NCBI GenBank assembly: GCA_035645095.1 | Contig: DASQNG010000148.1 | Span: 1-20,938 of the forward strand | DNA from: Gaiellasilicea sp035645095 | Lineage (GTDB): Bacteria > Actinomycetota > Thermoleophilia > Gaiellales > Gaiellaceae | Length of the DNA: 20,938 bases | Reading direction: 5' to 3' | Shown: piece by piece, positions 13,443 through 20,152 of the stretch | Position numbering within the stretch: the stretch's first letter is position 1 | How the letters are laid out: every line of letters begins with the position of its first letter | The notes under the pieces: generated by a model | What the model saw: only the letters and a program-made list of their open reading frames with translations | Databases searched by the model: none | What the model was told of the DNA's origin: nothing | Program-made: the position numbers and the translations under genes

Positions 13443-14711
13443 ATGCGTAGGGTCTCTCTCGCCGGGCTCGCTGTTCTAGGGGCGCTCGCCCTGGCGATTC
13501 CGGCCGCGTTCGCGAAAGCGGACACGACCGCAGCGACACCGGGTGTGTCGGCGACGCGGATCGTGATCGGCGGCACGTTCCCGCTCACGGGTCCTGCCTC
13601 GAGCTATGCGCCGATTCCGGCGTCGATGAAGGCGTACTTCTCGTACATCAACGCCCGCAAGGGGCCTGACGGCAAGCGCGGCGTCTACGGCCGGCAGATC
13701 GTCTTCAAGTACTACGACGACGGGTACAACCCCGTCCAGTCGGTGCAGCTGACCCGCAAGCTCGTCCAGGAGGACAAGGTCTTCGCGGTCGTCGGCTCGC
13801 TCGGCACCGAGGTGAACGAGGCGATCCGGCCATACCTCAACCAGGCGCGGGTGCCGCACGTCCTCGTCTCCACGGGTGCGACGCAGTTCAGCGCCAGGTC
13901 GGAGGCGAAGAGGTATCCCTGGACGATCGGGTGGCAGCCGGACTACATCGCCGAGGGCCGCCTCTACGGGATCGACATCTCGCGGAACAAGCCGAACGCG
14001 AAGATCGCCATCCTGTACCAGAACGACAGTTACGGGAAGGACTACGTCTACGGCTTCAAGTCGGCTCTCGGAGCGACGAAGGTGCGGCAGCAGGTCGTGG
14101 CGGAGGAGCCGTACGAGGTGACGCAGCCGAGCCCGCAGTCGCAGCTCGTGAAGCTCCGCGGCTCGGGTGCGAACACGCTGTTGATCTTCGTGACGCCCCG
14201 CCCGACGATCCAGACGTACGCGATCATCCGGGCGCTCGGCTGGAAGCCGACGGACATCTACGTGAACTCCGTCTCCGCGACGGACACGTTCATGTCGACG
14301 GCGGTCGGTGCGTCGAACGCCGCGACCGTCAACGGCTCCATCAGCGCGGCGTACCTGAAGGACCCGGCGAACCCGACCTGGGCCAGGGACAGGACGGTCG
14401 TCCAGTACAAGAACCTGATGGCGAAGTACAACCCGAACGGCAGGGTCACGGACGGCCTCAACTTCTACGGCTTCGCAAAGGCCGACACGTTCGTCCGGGC
14501 GCTCTACAAGGCCGGGCGCAACCCGACCCGGGCCTCGCTCATGCGGGCGATGCTCTCGTTCAACGACACGACCGGCTTCCTGCTGCCGAGCGTCCGAATC
14601 AAGACGACGGCCACGGATCGGTTCATGATCTCGCACCAGCAGATGCAGGTGTACGAGAACGGCACGTGGCGGCTCAGGGGCCGCCTGATCGACCTTCGCC
14701 CGCGCGGCTAG
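13443..14711 (+). CDS. LivK-family (Peripla_BP_6) ABC transporter substrate-binding protein
   Basis: The 422-residue precursor has a Sec signal peptide (basic start, hydrophobic core, cleavage after AFA at about residue 24) and no lipobox Cys. The mature protein follows the type I periplasmic-binding fold of the branched-chain amino acid receptors: RIVIGGTFPLTGPASSYAPI at the start, INARKGPDGKRGVYGRQI followed by FKYYDDGYNPVQSVQLTRKL, VFAVVGSLGTEVNEAIRPYL, PHVLVSTGAT, AKIAILYQNDSYGKDYVYG and, near the end, a GLNFYGFAKADTFVRAL helix. Related proteins deliver leucine, amides, urea or aromatic compounds to LivHMGF-type importers. None of those transporter genes is present here, so it is an orphan. 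It has its own promoter, ribosome site and terminator, which suggests separately regulated, possibly high expression. The ligand is unknown. Confidence 0.92.
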   Translation: MRRVSLAGLAVLGALALAIPAAFAKADTTAATPGVSATRIVIGGTFPLTGPASSYAPIPASMKAYFSYINARKGPDGKRGVYGRQIVFKYYDDGYNPVQSVQLTRKLVQEDKVFAVVGSLGTEVNEAIRPYLNQARVPHVLVSTGATQFSARSEAKRYPWTIGWQPDYIAEGRLYGIDISRNKPNAKIAILYQNDSYGKDYVYGFKSALGATKVRQQVVAEEPYEVTQPSPQSQLVKLRGSGANTLLIFVTPRPTIQTYAIIRALGWKPTDIYVNSVSATDTFMSTAVGASNAATVNGSISAAYLKDPANPTWARDRTVVQYKNLMAKYNPNGRVTDGLNFYGFAKADTFVRALYKAGRNPTRASLMRAMLSFNDTTGFLLPSVRIKTTATDRFMISHQQMQVYENGTWRLRGRLIDLRPRG

Positions 14712-14733
14712 ACGCGGTCGACGCTGTCGCACT

Positions 14734-14759
14734 CGAGGGCCGGCACCTGCCGGCCCTCG
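14734..14759 (+). terminator. Strong hairpin terminator after the LivK-type gene
   Basis: A perfect 11-bp stem (14734-14744 with 14749-14759) with loop ACCT lies 22 bases past the stop. No T-run follows, as with the hairpin at 515. It also separates the transcript from the acyl-CoA dehydrogenase gene. Confidence 0.7.
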
Positions 14760-14775
14760 GTGCGTTCGGCGCCAC

Positions 14776-14781
14776 TACGCT
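14776..14781 (+). promoter_or_regulatory. -10-like element TACGCT for the acyl-CoA dehydrogenase gene
   Basis: TACGCT ends 6 bases before ATG 14788. The place of the -35 is occupied by the right arm of the terminator hairpin, so the element may act without a -35. Confidence 0.5.
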
Positions 14782-14787
14782 CTCGTA

Positions 14788-15939
14788 ATGGATTTCAACC
14801 TCACGGACGAGCAGGCGCTGATCCGGAAGACGGCCCGGGCGTTCTGCGACGCCGAGATCATGCCGCACGCACGGGTGTGGGACGAGGAGGAGGCGCTGCC
14901 GCGGGAGCTCGTGGCGAAGCTCGCGGACGCGGGTTTCCTCGCCGCGGCGATCCCCGAGACGCACGGCGGCGGCGGCCTCGACGCCGTCTCCTACACGCTC
15001 CTCTGCGAGGAGCTCGGGCGCGCCGACTCGTCGGTCCGAGGCATCGTCTCCGTCTCGAACGGGCTCTTCGGCAAGACGGTCGCGAAGTGGGGGACGGACG
15101 AGCAGCGCGGGGAGTGGCTGCCGCGGCTCGCCGCCGGCACGGCGCTCGGGTGCTACGCGCTCACGGAGCCGGGCTGCGGGTCCGACGCCGCGGCGCTCGC
15201 CACCCGCGCGGAACGCGACGGGAGCGACTGGCTGCTCACGGGCTCCAAGGTCTTCATCACGCTCGGCTCCTGGGCCGCGGTCGCGATCGTCTTCGCCCGC
15301 ACGGGCGGGCCGGGGCCGCGGGGCATCACCGCGTTCCTCGTCCCCACGGGCGGCGCCGGGTTCGCGGCCCGCCCGCTGAAGGGAAAGCTCGGCCTGCGCG
15401 CCCAGGACACGGCGGAGCTGACATTCGACGACGTCCGCGTGCCGGACGCAGCACGGCTCGGCGACGAGGGAGCGGGGTTCAAGGTCGCGATGTCCGCGCT
15501 CGACAACGGCCGGATCTCGCTGGCCGCCGGCTGCGTCGGGATCGCGCAGGGCTGCCTCGACGCCTCGATCGGGTACGCGCGCGAGCGGGAGGCGTTCGGC
15601 AAGCCCATCGGACGCTTTCAGCTCGTCCAGCAGCTGCTCGCCGAGATGCACGTCGAGACGGAGGCGGCGAGGCTCCTGACGTGGCGCGCGGCTGCGCTCG
15701 CGGATGCCGGGCACCCCTACACGACCGAGGCGTCGGTGGCCAAGTGGTACGCGAGCGAGGCGTCCGTGCGTGCGGCGAACGCAGCCGTGCAGGTGCTCGG
15801 CGGCTACGGCTACGTCGACGAGTACCCCGTCGCAAAGTACCTCCGCGACGCCCGCGTCACCACGCTGTACGAGGGCACGAGCCAGATCCAGCAGCTGATC
15901 GTCGGCCGCGCCCTGACCGGAGAGAGCGCGTTTTCCTGA
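14788..15939 (+). CDS. Acyl-CoA dehydrogenase
   Basis: The 383-residue FAD enzyme introduces the alpha,beta double bond into acyl-CoAs and passes electrons to ETF. The three domains are visible: an N-terminal helical part (DFNLTDEQALIRKTARAFC), a central beta domain with YALTEPGCGSD (123-133) and GSKVFITLGSWA contacting FAD and substrate, and a C-terminal helical part with REREAFGKPIGRFQLVQQLLAEM, QVLGGYGYVDEYPVAKYLRDAR and the catalytic-base region LYEGTSQIQQ with Glu362. That Glu position is the one used by short/medium-chain and butyryl-type enzymes and not the isovaleryl-type position. The length is normal. It is followed after 16 bases by a thiolase, making a partial beta-oxidation pair without hydratase or hydroxyacyl dehydrogenase. 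The chain length accepted cannot be read. Confidence 0.94.
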   Translation: MDFNLTDEQALIRKTARAFCDAEIMPHARVWDEEEALPRELVAKLADAGFLAAAIPETHGGGGLDAVSYTLLCEELGRADSSVRGIVSVSNGLFGKTVAKWGTDEQRGEWLPRLAAGTALGCYALTEPGCGSDAAALATRAERDGSDWLLTGSKVFITLGSWAAVAIVFARTGGPGPRGITAFLVPTGGAGFAARPLKGKLGLRAQDTAELTFDDVRVPDAARLGDEGAGFKVAMSALDNGRISLAAGCVGIAQGCLDASIGYAREREAFGKPIGRFQLVQQLLAEMHVETEAARLLTWRAAALADAGHPYTTEASVAKWYASEASVRAANAAVQVLGGYGYVDEYPVAKYLRDARVTTLYEGTSQIQQLIVGRALTGESAFS

Positions 15940-15955
15940 GAGCGAGGAGGAACCC

Positions 15956-17116
15956 ATGCCCCAAGCCGTGATCGCCAGTGCCGTCCGTACGCCCATCGGG
16001 CGCGCCGCGAAGGGGTCGCTCGTCGACGAGCGGCCCGACGACCTCGTCGCGTTCGCCATCCGGGAGGCGGTCGCGCAGGTGGAGGGGCTCGATCCGGCGG
16101 ACGTCGAGGACGTGATCGTCGGCTGCGGCTTCCCGGAGCAGAAGCAGGGGATGAACCTCGCGCGACGCGCGGCGCTTCTCGCGGGGCTGCCGCAGACGGT
16201 GCCCGGGACGACGGTGAACCGCTTCTGCGCCTCGTCGCTGCAAACCCAGCGGATGGCGTTCCACGCCGTGCGGGCGGGGGAGGGTGACGTCTTCGTCGCC
16301 GCGGGCGTCGAGTCGATCTCGCAGGTGAACGGGTACCCGAAGGAGGCAGATGAGCTGCACCCGCGGCTGACGGGCGAGGGCGCGATCGCGAACGCCTACG
16401 TCCCGATGGGTGTGACCGCCGAGAACGTGGCGGAGCGCTACGGCGTGGCCCGCGAGGACATGGACCGCTTCGCCCAGCAGTCACAGGAGCGCGCGGTGGA
16501 AGCTCAGCGCTCCGGTCACTTTGCGCGCGAGATCACGCCGTACCCGAAGGCCGACGGGACGCTCGTCGAGCACGACGACGGCCCACGTCCGAGTTCGACG
16601 TTCGAGAAGCTGGCGGAGCTGCAGCCCGTCTTCCGCGAGGGGGGCACCGTGACCGCTGGCAACTCCTGCCCCCTGAACGACGGCGCCGCGGCGGTGGTGA
16701 TCATGTCCCACGAGAAGGCGCAGCAGCTGGGGATCCGGCCACGCGCGCGGATCATCGCGTCGTCGGTCTCCGGCCTCGACCCGGAGATCATGGGCGTCGG
16801 GCCGATCGAGGCGGTGCGGCAGGTGCTCGCGCGCGCGGGGATGAGGATCGACGACGTCGACGTGATGGAGCTGAACGAGGCGTTCGCCGCGCAGGTGCTC
16901 CCGGTCTGCCGCGAGGTCGGCGTGGACCCGTTCTCGGCGAAGCTGAACCCGCACGGCGGCGCGATCGCCCTCGGTCACCCCTACGGGATGACGGGCGCGC
17001 GGATCATGTGCACGCTCCTCAACGACCTCGACGCGGTGGACGGCACGATCGGGCTCGAGACGATGTGCGTCGGCGGCGGCCAGGGGATGGCGATGCTCGT
17101 CGAGCGCCTGAGCTAG
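15956..17116 (+). CDS. Acetyl-CoA acyltransferase (thiolase)
   Basis: The 386-residue thiolase has a complete active site: nucleophile Cys91 in VNRFCASSLQ, His341 in NPHGGAIALGHPYGMTGAR, and Cys371 in CVGGGQGMA, with NEAFAAQ near residue 305. It either cleaves 3-ketoacyl-CoA to acetyl-CoA plus a shortened acyl-CoA or condenses two acetyl-CoA. The sequence style (SAVRTPIGRAAKGSL, DVIVGCGFPEQKQGMNLAR) is that of the FadA/FadI-like degradative group. The start at ATG 15956 is set by GAGGAGG about six bases upstream, one of few clear ribosome sites in the window. The gene lies 16 bases after the acyl-CoA dehydrogenase, so both are probably one transcript. A small hairpin (17115-17131) covers the stop codon. 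Confidence 0.94.
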   Translation: MPQAVIASAVRTPIGRAAKGSLVDERPDDLVAFAIREAVAQVEGLDPADVEDVIVGCGFPEQKQGMNLARRAALLAGLPQTVPGTTVNRFCASSLQTQRMAFHAVRAGEGDVFVAAGVESISQVNGYPKEADELHPRLTGEGAIANAYVPMGVTAENVAERYGVAREDMDRFAQQSQERAVEAQRSGHFAREITPYPKADGTLVEHDDGPRPSSTFEKLAELQPVFREGGTVTAGNSCPLNDGAAAVVIMSHEKAQQLGIRPRARIIASSVSGLDPEIMGVGPIEAVRQVLARAGMRIDDVDVMELNEAFAAQVLPVCREVGVDPFSAKLNPHGGAIALGHPYGMTGARIMCTLLNDLDAVDGTIGLETMCVGGGQGMAMLVERLS

Positions 17117-17131
17117 TGGCTCTCTGCCACT
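17115..17131 (+). terminator. Weak hairpin at the thiolase stop
   Basis: AGTGGC and GCCACT pair around the loop TCTCT, starting within the stop codon. The stem is only 6 bp and no T-run follows, so termination is uncertain. Confidence 0.3.
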
Positions 17132-17268
17132 CGCCGCCGCGGGCGGCCGCCCCAGCGCACGCCGCCGCCCCGGCGGCTTCGTGGCAGTCGGGGCGCGGCG
17201 GCGCCTGTGGCGGGCTTCGGCACAGGATCGGCACCGCGCCGCCACATTCGTCCTGGGAGCGCGTGTAG

Positions 17269-17284
17269 CGCTCGTCTCTGAGAC
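17269..17284 (+). repeat. Intergenic repeat copy 1: CGCTCGTCTCTGAGAC
   Basis: This 16-mer is repeated exactly at 17381-17396. It contains the palindrome GTCTC-T-GAGAC (17274-17284) and follows directly on the hairpin 17257-17273. The sequence after it, AGGCCGCGG, shares CCGCGG with copy 2. Confidence 0.8.
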
Positions 17285-17380
17285 AGGCCGCGGAGACGGC
17301 CGCGCTCGAACCCGACGGATGCGGTGAAGCCAGCACGCAATCGGCGCGAACGCTCCACACCCTCGTGGTAGTGCGCTGAC

Positions 17381-17396
17381 CGCTCGTCTCTGAGAC
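17381..17396 (+). repeat. Intergenic repeat copy 2: CGCTCGTCTCTGAGAC
   Basis: Exact second copy of the 16-mer, 112 bases after copy 1. Its palindrome occupies 17386-17396 and is followed immediately by CGCGG. Confidence 0.8.
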
Positions 17397-17426
17397 CGCG
17401 GCGCTCGCCCCCCGCGGACGGCTTCT

Positions 17427-17435
17427 GTCTCAGAC
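17427..17435 (-). repeat. Shortened inverted relative of the repeat: GTCTCAGAC
   Basis: GTCTCAGAC is a shorter palindrome of the same type. On the minus strand its context reads GTCTGAGACAG, sharing CTGAGACAG with copy 1. It lies 44 bases before the -10-like element of the kinase gene. Confidence 0.55.
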
Positions 17436-17478
17436 GGCGGCGGTCGCGCACGCAGGCGCCTCTTCGGAGCGGTGGGGG

Positions 17479-17484
17479 TACGGT
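17479..17484 (+). promoter_or_regulatory. -10-like element TACGGT for the APH(6)-like gene
   Basis: TACGGT ends 6 bases before GTG 17491. No -35 or Shine-Dalgarno is seen; a leaderless transcript is likely. Confidence 0.5.
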
Positions 17485-17490
17485 CGCAGC

Positions 17491-18243
17491 GTGGACGACG
17501 GGCCGGACCTCGAGGCGCTCGCGGCGACCGCGGCCCAGGTGGCGCGCGAGTGGAATCTCGAGCCCGGGCCGCCCTTCCGGCTCGCGCGCTACTCGCTCGT
17601 CGCACCCGCCGGCGCGCAGGCCGTGGTGAAGATCGTGCCGCCCGAGGACGACGAAGCCGACGAGGAGGCGGACGCGCTCACGCTCTGGAACGGCGACGGT
17701 GCCGTGCGGCTGCTGCGCCACGACCGCACGCGGCGGGCGCTCCTCCTCGAGCGGGCGGTGCCGGGCCACGACCTGGCGAAGCTCCTCGAGGACGAGGCGA
17801 CCCGAGTGGCCGTGGAGGTCGCCGGGCGGCTCTGGCGTCCGGCCGCGGCGCCGCCCTTCCGCTCGGTCCACGACCACGTGCCGCGCTGGCTCGCGAACGC
17901 CCGCCGCCACCCGCTCACGTCGCTCGCGCGCGATCTCTACGCGCAGCTCGACCGGCGCGCCGGCGTGCTCGTGCACGGCGACTTCCACCACCACAACATC
18001 CTCCGCTCGGACCGCGGCTGGCTCGCGATCGACCCGAAGCCCATGCTCGGCGAGCCGGAGTACGACGTCGCGTCCTTCCTCTGGAACCCGCTCCCGTGCC
18101 GCCTGCGCTACGAGCACGTGGAGGCGCGGCTCGCCGCCTTCGCCGCCGCCGGCCTCGACGAGGGGCGCATGCGCGCCTGGACGGTCATCCGCGGCGCCTA
18201 CCTCCAGCCGCAGGACGCGGAGGCGTTACGCGCCCTCGTGTAG
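17491..18243 (+). CDS. Aminoglycoside/hydroxyurea phosphotransferase-like kinase (APH(6) family)
   Basis: The 250-residue protein has the APH kinase fold: Lys47 in QAVVKIVPPEDDEADEEADA as the likely ATP-binding lysine and nearby acidic partner, the hinge region LLLERAVPGHDL (84-95), the catalytic loop VHGDFHHHNIL with Asp164 and Asn169, and AIDPKPMLGEPEYDVASFLWNP with the metal-binding Asp181. The WLAIDPKxxxGxPxYDxAxxLxNP pattern is characteristic of the streptomycin 6-kinase/hydroxyurea kinase family. Environmental members are numerous and mostly uncharacterised, so resistance should not be assumed. It is slightly shorter than the usual 270-300. The GTG at 17491 follows a -10-like hexamer by 6 bases. 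The upstream region carries palindromic repeats that may control it. Its last 18 bases overlap the convergent histidine phosphatase gene, and Leu246 is encoded by TTA. Confidence 0.87.
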   Translation: MDDGPDLEALAATAAQVAREWNLEPGPPFRLARYSLVAPAGAQAVVKIVPPEDDEADEEADALTLWNGDGAVRLLRHDRTRRALLLERAVPGHDLAKLLEDEATRVAVEVAGRLWRPAAAPPFRSVHDHVPRWLANARRHPLTSLARDLYAQLDRRAGVLVHGDFHHHNILRSDRGWLAIDPKPMLGEPEYDVASFLWNPLPCRLRYEHVEARLAAFAAAGLDEGRMRAWTVIRGAYLQPQDAEALRALV

Positions 18244-18900
18244 CCGGTCGAGGAACGGGAGCAGCTGCTCCCAGAGGTGCTCCATCGTCGTCGTCCGGGC
18301 CGGGTGGAGTGGGTCGTACGGGACGTAGTTGACCGTCCGCACTATCCACCCGTCCGGGCCGAGGTCGAGCACGTTGATGCACGCGGGCGCCTGCTCGAAG
18401 GTGCCGAAGTAGGTGCGGTCGCCGGTGAGCGCGTACGAGACGAGGATCCGGTTGACGCCGCCGTGCAGCACCGCGAGCGCCGTCCCCCACTCGCGTGCGA
18501 CGAGCCGCTCGAACGCCGGGTGGACTCGGTCGAGCGCCTCCCCCAGAGACTCGCCGCCGAGGAACCGCTGCGCCTCGTCGCGCACCTGCAGCGCGCCGAC
18601 GAACGCCACCTCGAGCTCGTCCGGCGGGATCGCGTCGAGGCGGCCGCCGCGCCACTCCGAGAGCTCGGGCCAGAGCTCGACTTCGCGTCCCGGCGCGACG
18701 AGCTCCGCCGTCTCGCGCGTGCGCGGCAGGTCGCTCGCGACGACGAGGTCGAGCGAGACGCTTGCGAGCGCCGCCCGCGCCGCCTCCGCCTGCTCGCGCC
18801 CGCGTGCGGTCAGCGGCACCGTCTCCGGCCGCACCGGCTCGCCTGACTCGTCCACGTAGGACACGTCGCCGTGCCGCATCAGGTAGAGGCGCCGTCTCAC
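18226..18900 (-). CDS. Histidine phosphatase (phosphoglycerate-mutase-like) family protein
   Basis: The 224-residue protein begins MRRRLYLMRHGDVSY, with the RHG motif at 9-11 and His10 as the phospho-accepting residue. VVASDLPRTRETAELV (53-68) supplies the second-site arginine, ELSEWRGG (80-87) the acidic proton donor, and ALAVLHGGVNRIL (141-153) the second histidine, His146. The family removes phosphate from metabolites such as phosphosugars, alpha-ribazole phosphate or glucosyl-3-phosphoglycerate. The substrate is unknown here. It is the last gene of a four-gene minus-strand set; its GTG start overlaps the preceding stop by GTGA. A phosphatase next to a small-molecule kinase suggests opposing or successive steps on one substrate (inference). 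Its TAA stop is the complement of a TTA codon in the convergent kinase gene. Confidence 0.9.
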   Translation of the reverse strand: MRRRLYLMRHGDVSYVDESGEPVRPETVPLTARGREQAEAARAALASVSLDLVVASDLPRTRETAELVAPGREVELWPELSEWRGGRLDAIPPDELEVAFVGALQVRDEAQRFLGGESLGEALDRVHPAFERLVAREWGTALAVLHGGVNRILVSYALTGDRTYFGTFEQAPACINVLDLGPDGWIVRTVNYVPYDPLHPARTTTMEHLWEQLLPFLDRLHEGA

Positions 18901-19214
18901 TCGTACTTCGCGAGCCAGCGCGGATTCGACACCCGCAGCTTCCGTGCCACCTGCTCCTTCAGCAGGCGGACCGCGTCCTCCGGCACGTCGCCGGCGCGGA
19001 TCCGGCGTGCGAGCTCCGCCGCCTCCGCGTCGTCCCGCTCCGGCGACGCTGCCAGCAGCTCGCGCTCGGCGATCCCGAGGCCGTTGATCGCGACGAGCGT
19101 GCGGAAGCGCAGCCGGTGGTCGTCGAGCACGGGCAGGATCTCCGCCTCGAGGAACTCGCGCACCGCCTCGCAGAGCTCCGGCGGTGTCGGCCGGTCGAAG
19201 GGCTGCTCGCTCAC
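18897..19214 (-). CDS. DUF6285-like small protein linked to ACAD10/11-type phosphotransferase
   Basis: The 105-residue soluble protein has no signal or membrane segment. It is mostly helical by composition: PPELCEAVREFLEAEILPVL (residues 10-29), then HRLRFRTLVAINGLGIAERELL, and a C-terminal DAVRLLKEQVARKLRVSNPRWL. The pattern 'L..aV..fL...v.P...g...f...VA.N.L....REL' resembles DUF6285, a family of unknown function that commonly sits beside phosphotransferases of the ACAD10/11 type, as it does here. The GTG at 19214 is preferred because it overlaps the preceding stop by four bases; the frame stays open upstream inside that gene. Its own stop overlaps the histidine phosphatase start. I infer a partner or stabilising subunit of the kinase; no reaction can be given. 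Confidence 0.78.
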   Translation of the reverse strand: MSEQPFDRPTPPELCEAVREFLEAEILPVLDDHRLRFRTLVAINGLGIAERELLAASPERDDAEAAELARRIRAGDVPEDAVRLLKEQVARKLRVSNPRWLAKYE

Positions 19215-20152
19215 GCGGCGCGCTCGATCAGATCGAGCAGCTCGTACTCCATCTCGGCCGCGAGCCGCCCGAGCACCGCGAGCTCGACCGACCGCTCCTG
19301 CCGGTTGAAGTGCCGCCGCGACTGCGTGAGGCAGCCGATCGCCCACTTGACGTTGCCGAAGACCTCCCAGACGACGAGCTCCTCGGGCGTGACCTCCCGC
19401 CCCGTCAGCTCCGCGTACCGCGCGAGGTACGGCTCGACGCTCCCGACCCCGCCGAGGCGCCGCTCGTCCGCACCGAACCGCCAGGCCCGTACGAGCGGCC
19501 AGGCAACGTCCTCCACCGGGTCGCCGAGGTGTGCGAACTCCCAGTCGAGCACGGCGACGAGACCCCCCTCGTCCACCGCGAGGTTCCCGATCCGCCAGTC
19601 GCCGTGCAGCACGACCGGGTCGCGCCCTCCGTCCTCGGGCGGCGGCGGCAGCCGCTCGCGCACCCAGAGGAGACCGAGCTCGATCGCCGGGTGCGGCTCG
19701 CCCACCGAGTCGAGCTCCGCGTAGAAGCGCTCGATCGGATCGCCCGTGCGCAGGAACGGGAGCCGCTGCAGGGGGATCGCGTGGATCTTCGCGAGCTCCT
19801 CGGCGAGCTGCTCCTCGAGCCCTTCCGGCGGCGTCTTCACGATCCGCCGGCCGATCGTCTCGCCGTGGATCCGCTCCATCACGAACGCCTCGCGCCCCTC
19901 GACCTCGCCGAGATAGCCGATCGGCTCGGGAACCTTCACCCCCGCCTCGTGCGCCGCGCGCAACACCTCGAACTCGTGCTGGAGAGTGAGCGTGTCCTGG
20001 TGGATCACGCCGCCCGCGGCTCGGCGAACGAGCAGCTCGCGGCCGCCGGCGTCGACGGCCCAGGCCTCCTTCGACGCGCCCCCGGCCAGGAGCACCGCCC
20101 GCTCGACCGGCTCGCCGAGCGCCGCGGCGAACGCCTCGAGAGGCGCCTTCAC
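19211..20152 (-). CDS. APH-fold phosphotransferase, ACAD10/11 N-terminal-domain type
   Basis: The 313-residue kinase has LLAGGASKEAWAVDAG (nucleotide-loop region, 21-36), LLVRRAAGGVI (40-50) where ACAD10/11-type kinases have LRR instead of the usual Lys motif, AFVMERIHGETIGRRI (89-104, hinge), VLHGDWRIGNLAV (181-193) with catalytic Asp185 and Asn190, and AVLDWEFAHLGDPVEDVAWPL (200-220) with metal-binding Asp203. This HGDxRxGN...LDWE.a.lGDP..D.aw pattern is that of the kinase domain fused to acyl-CoA dehydrogenase in animal ACAD10 and ACAD11, where it phosphorylates 4-hydroxyacyl-CoA. Here it stands alone, with an acyl-CoA dehydrogenase gene 4 kb away. The GTG at 20152 overlaps the LLM stop by GTGA; upstream codons in the frame belong to that gene's shadow. 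Aminoglycoside resistance is unlikely. Confidence 0.88.
   Translation of the reverse strand: MKAPLEAFAAALGEPVERAVLLAGGASKEAWAVDAGGRELLVRRAAGGVIHQDTLTLQHEFEVLRAAHEAGVKVPEPIGYLGEVEGREAFVMERIHGETIGRRIVKTPPEGLEEQLAEELAKIHAIPLQRLPFLRTGDPIERFYAELDSVGEPHPAIELGLLWVRERLPPPPEDGGRDPVVLHGDWRIGNLAVDEGGLVAVLDWEFAHLGDPVEDVAWPLVRAWRFGADERRLGGVGSVEPYLARYAELTGREVTPEELVVWEVFGNVKWAIGCLTQSRRHFNRQERSVELAVLGRLAAEMEYELLDLIERAA

Larger units (their letters stand above)
17117..17490. other. 374-base gene-free region with hairpins and repeated palindromes
   Basis: This is the only stretch over 300 bases without a credible gene. The first half (17117-17250) is extremely GC-rich and self-complementary. CCTGTG 17204-17209 can pair with CACAGG 17221-17226. 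TGTGGCGG 17206-17213 can pair with CCGCCACA 17239-17246; the two pairings exclude each other. GAGCGC 17257-17262 pairs with GCGCTC 17268-17273. The second half holds three GTCT...AGAC palindromes (separate entries) and the promoter of the kinase at 17491. Open frames across it on either strand lack recognisable protein features. An untranslated RNA or a large regulatory region is possible but not shown. Confidence 0.5.

Noticed and set aside
17019..17360. Minus-strand frame with several Cys residues in the gene-free region
   Set aside because: Overlaps the thiolase end, has no ordered Cys spacing, no promoter or ribosome site, and a composition like random GC-rich DNA.
17269..17435. CRISPR array suggested by repeated units
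   Set aside because: Only two exact 16-base copies and one degenerate copy with unequal spacing (112 and 41 bases), no cas genes and no spacer-like regularity.
17491..18243. Aminoglycoside resistance gene
   Set aside because: The kinase family is shared by many environmental proteins of unknown substrate; no mobile-element or resistance context is present, so only the family is called.
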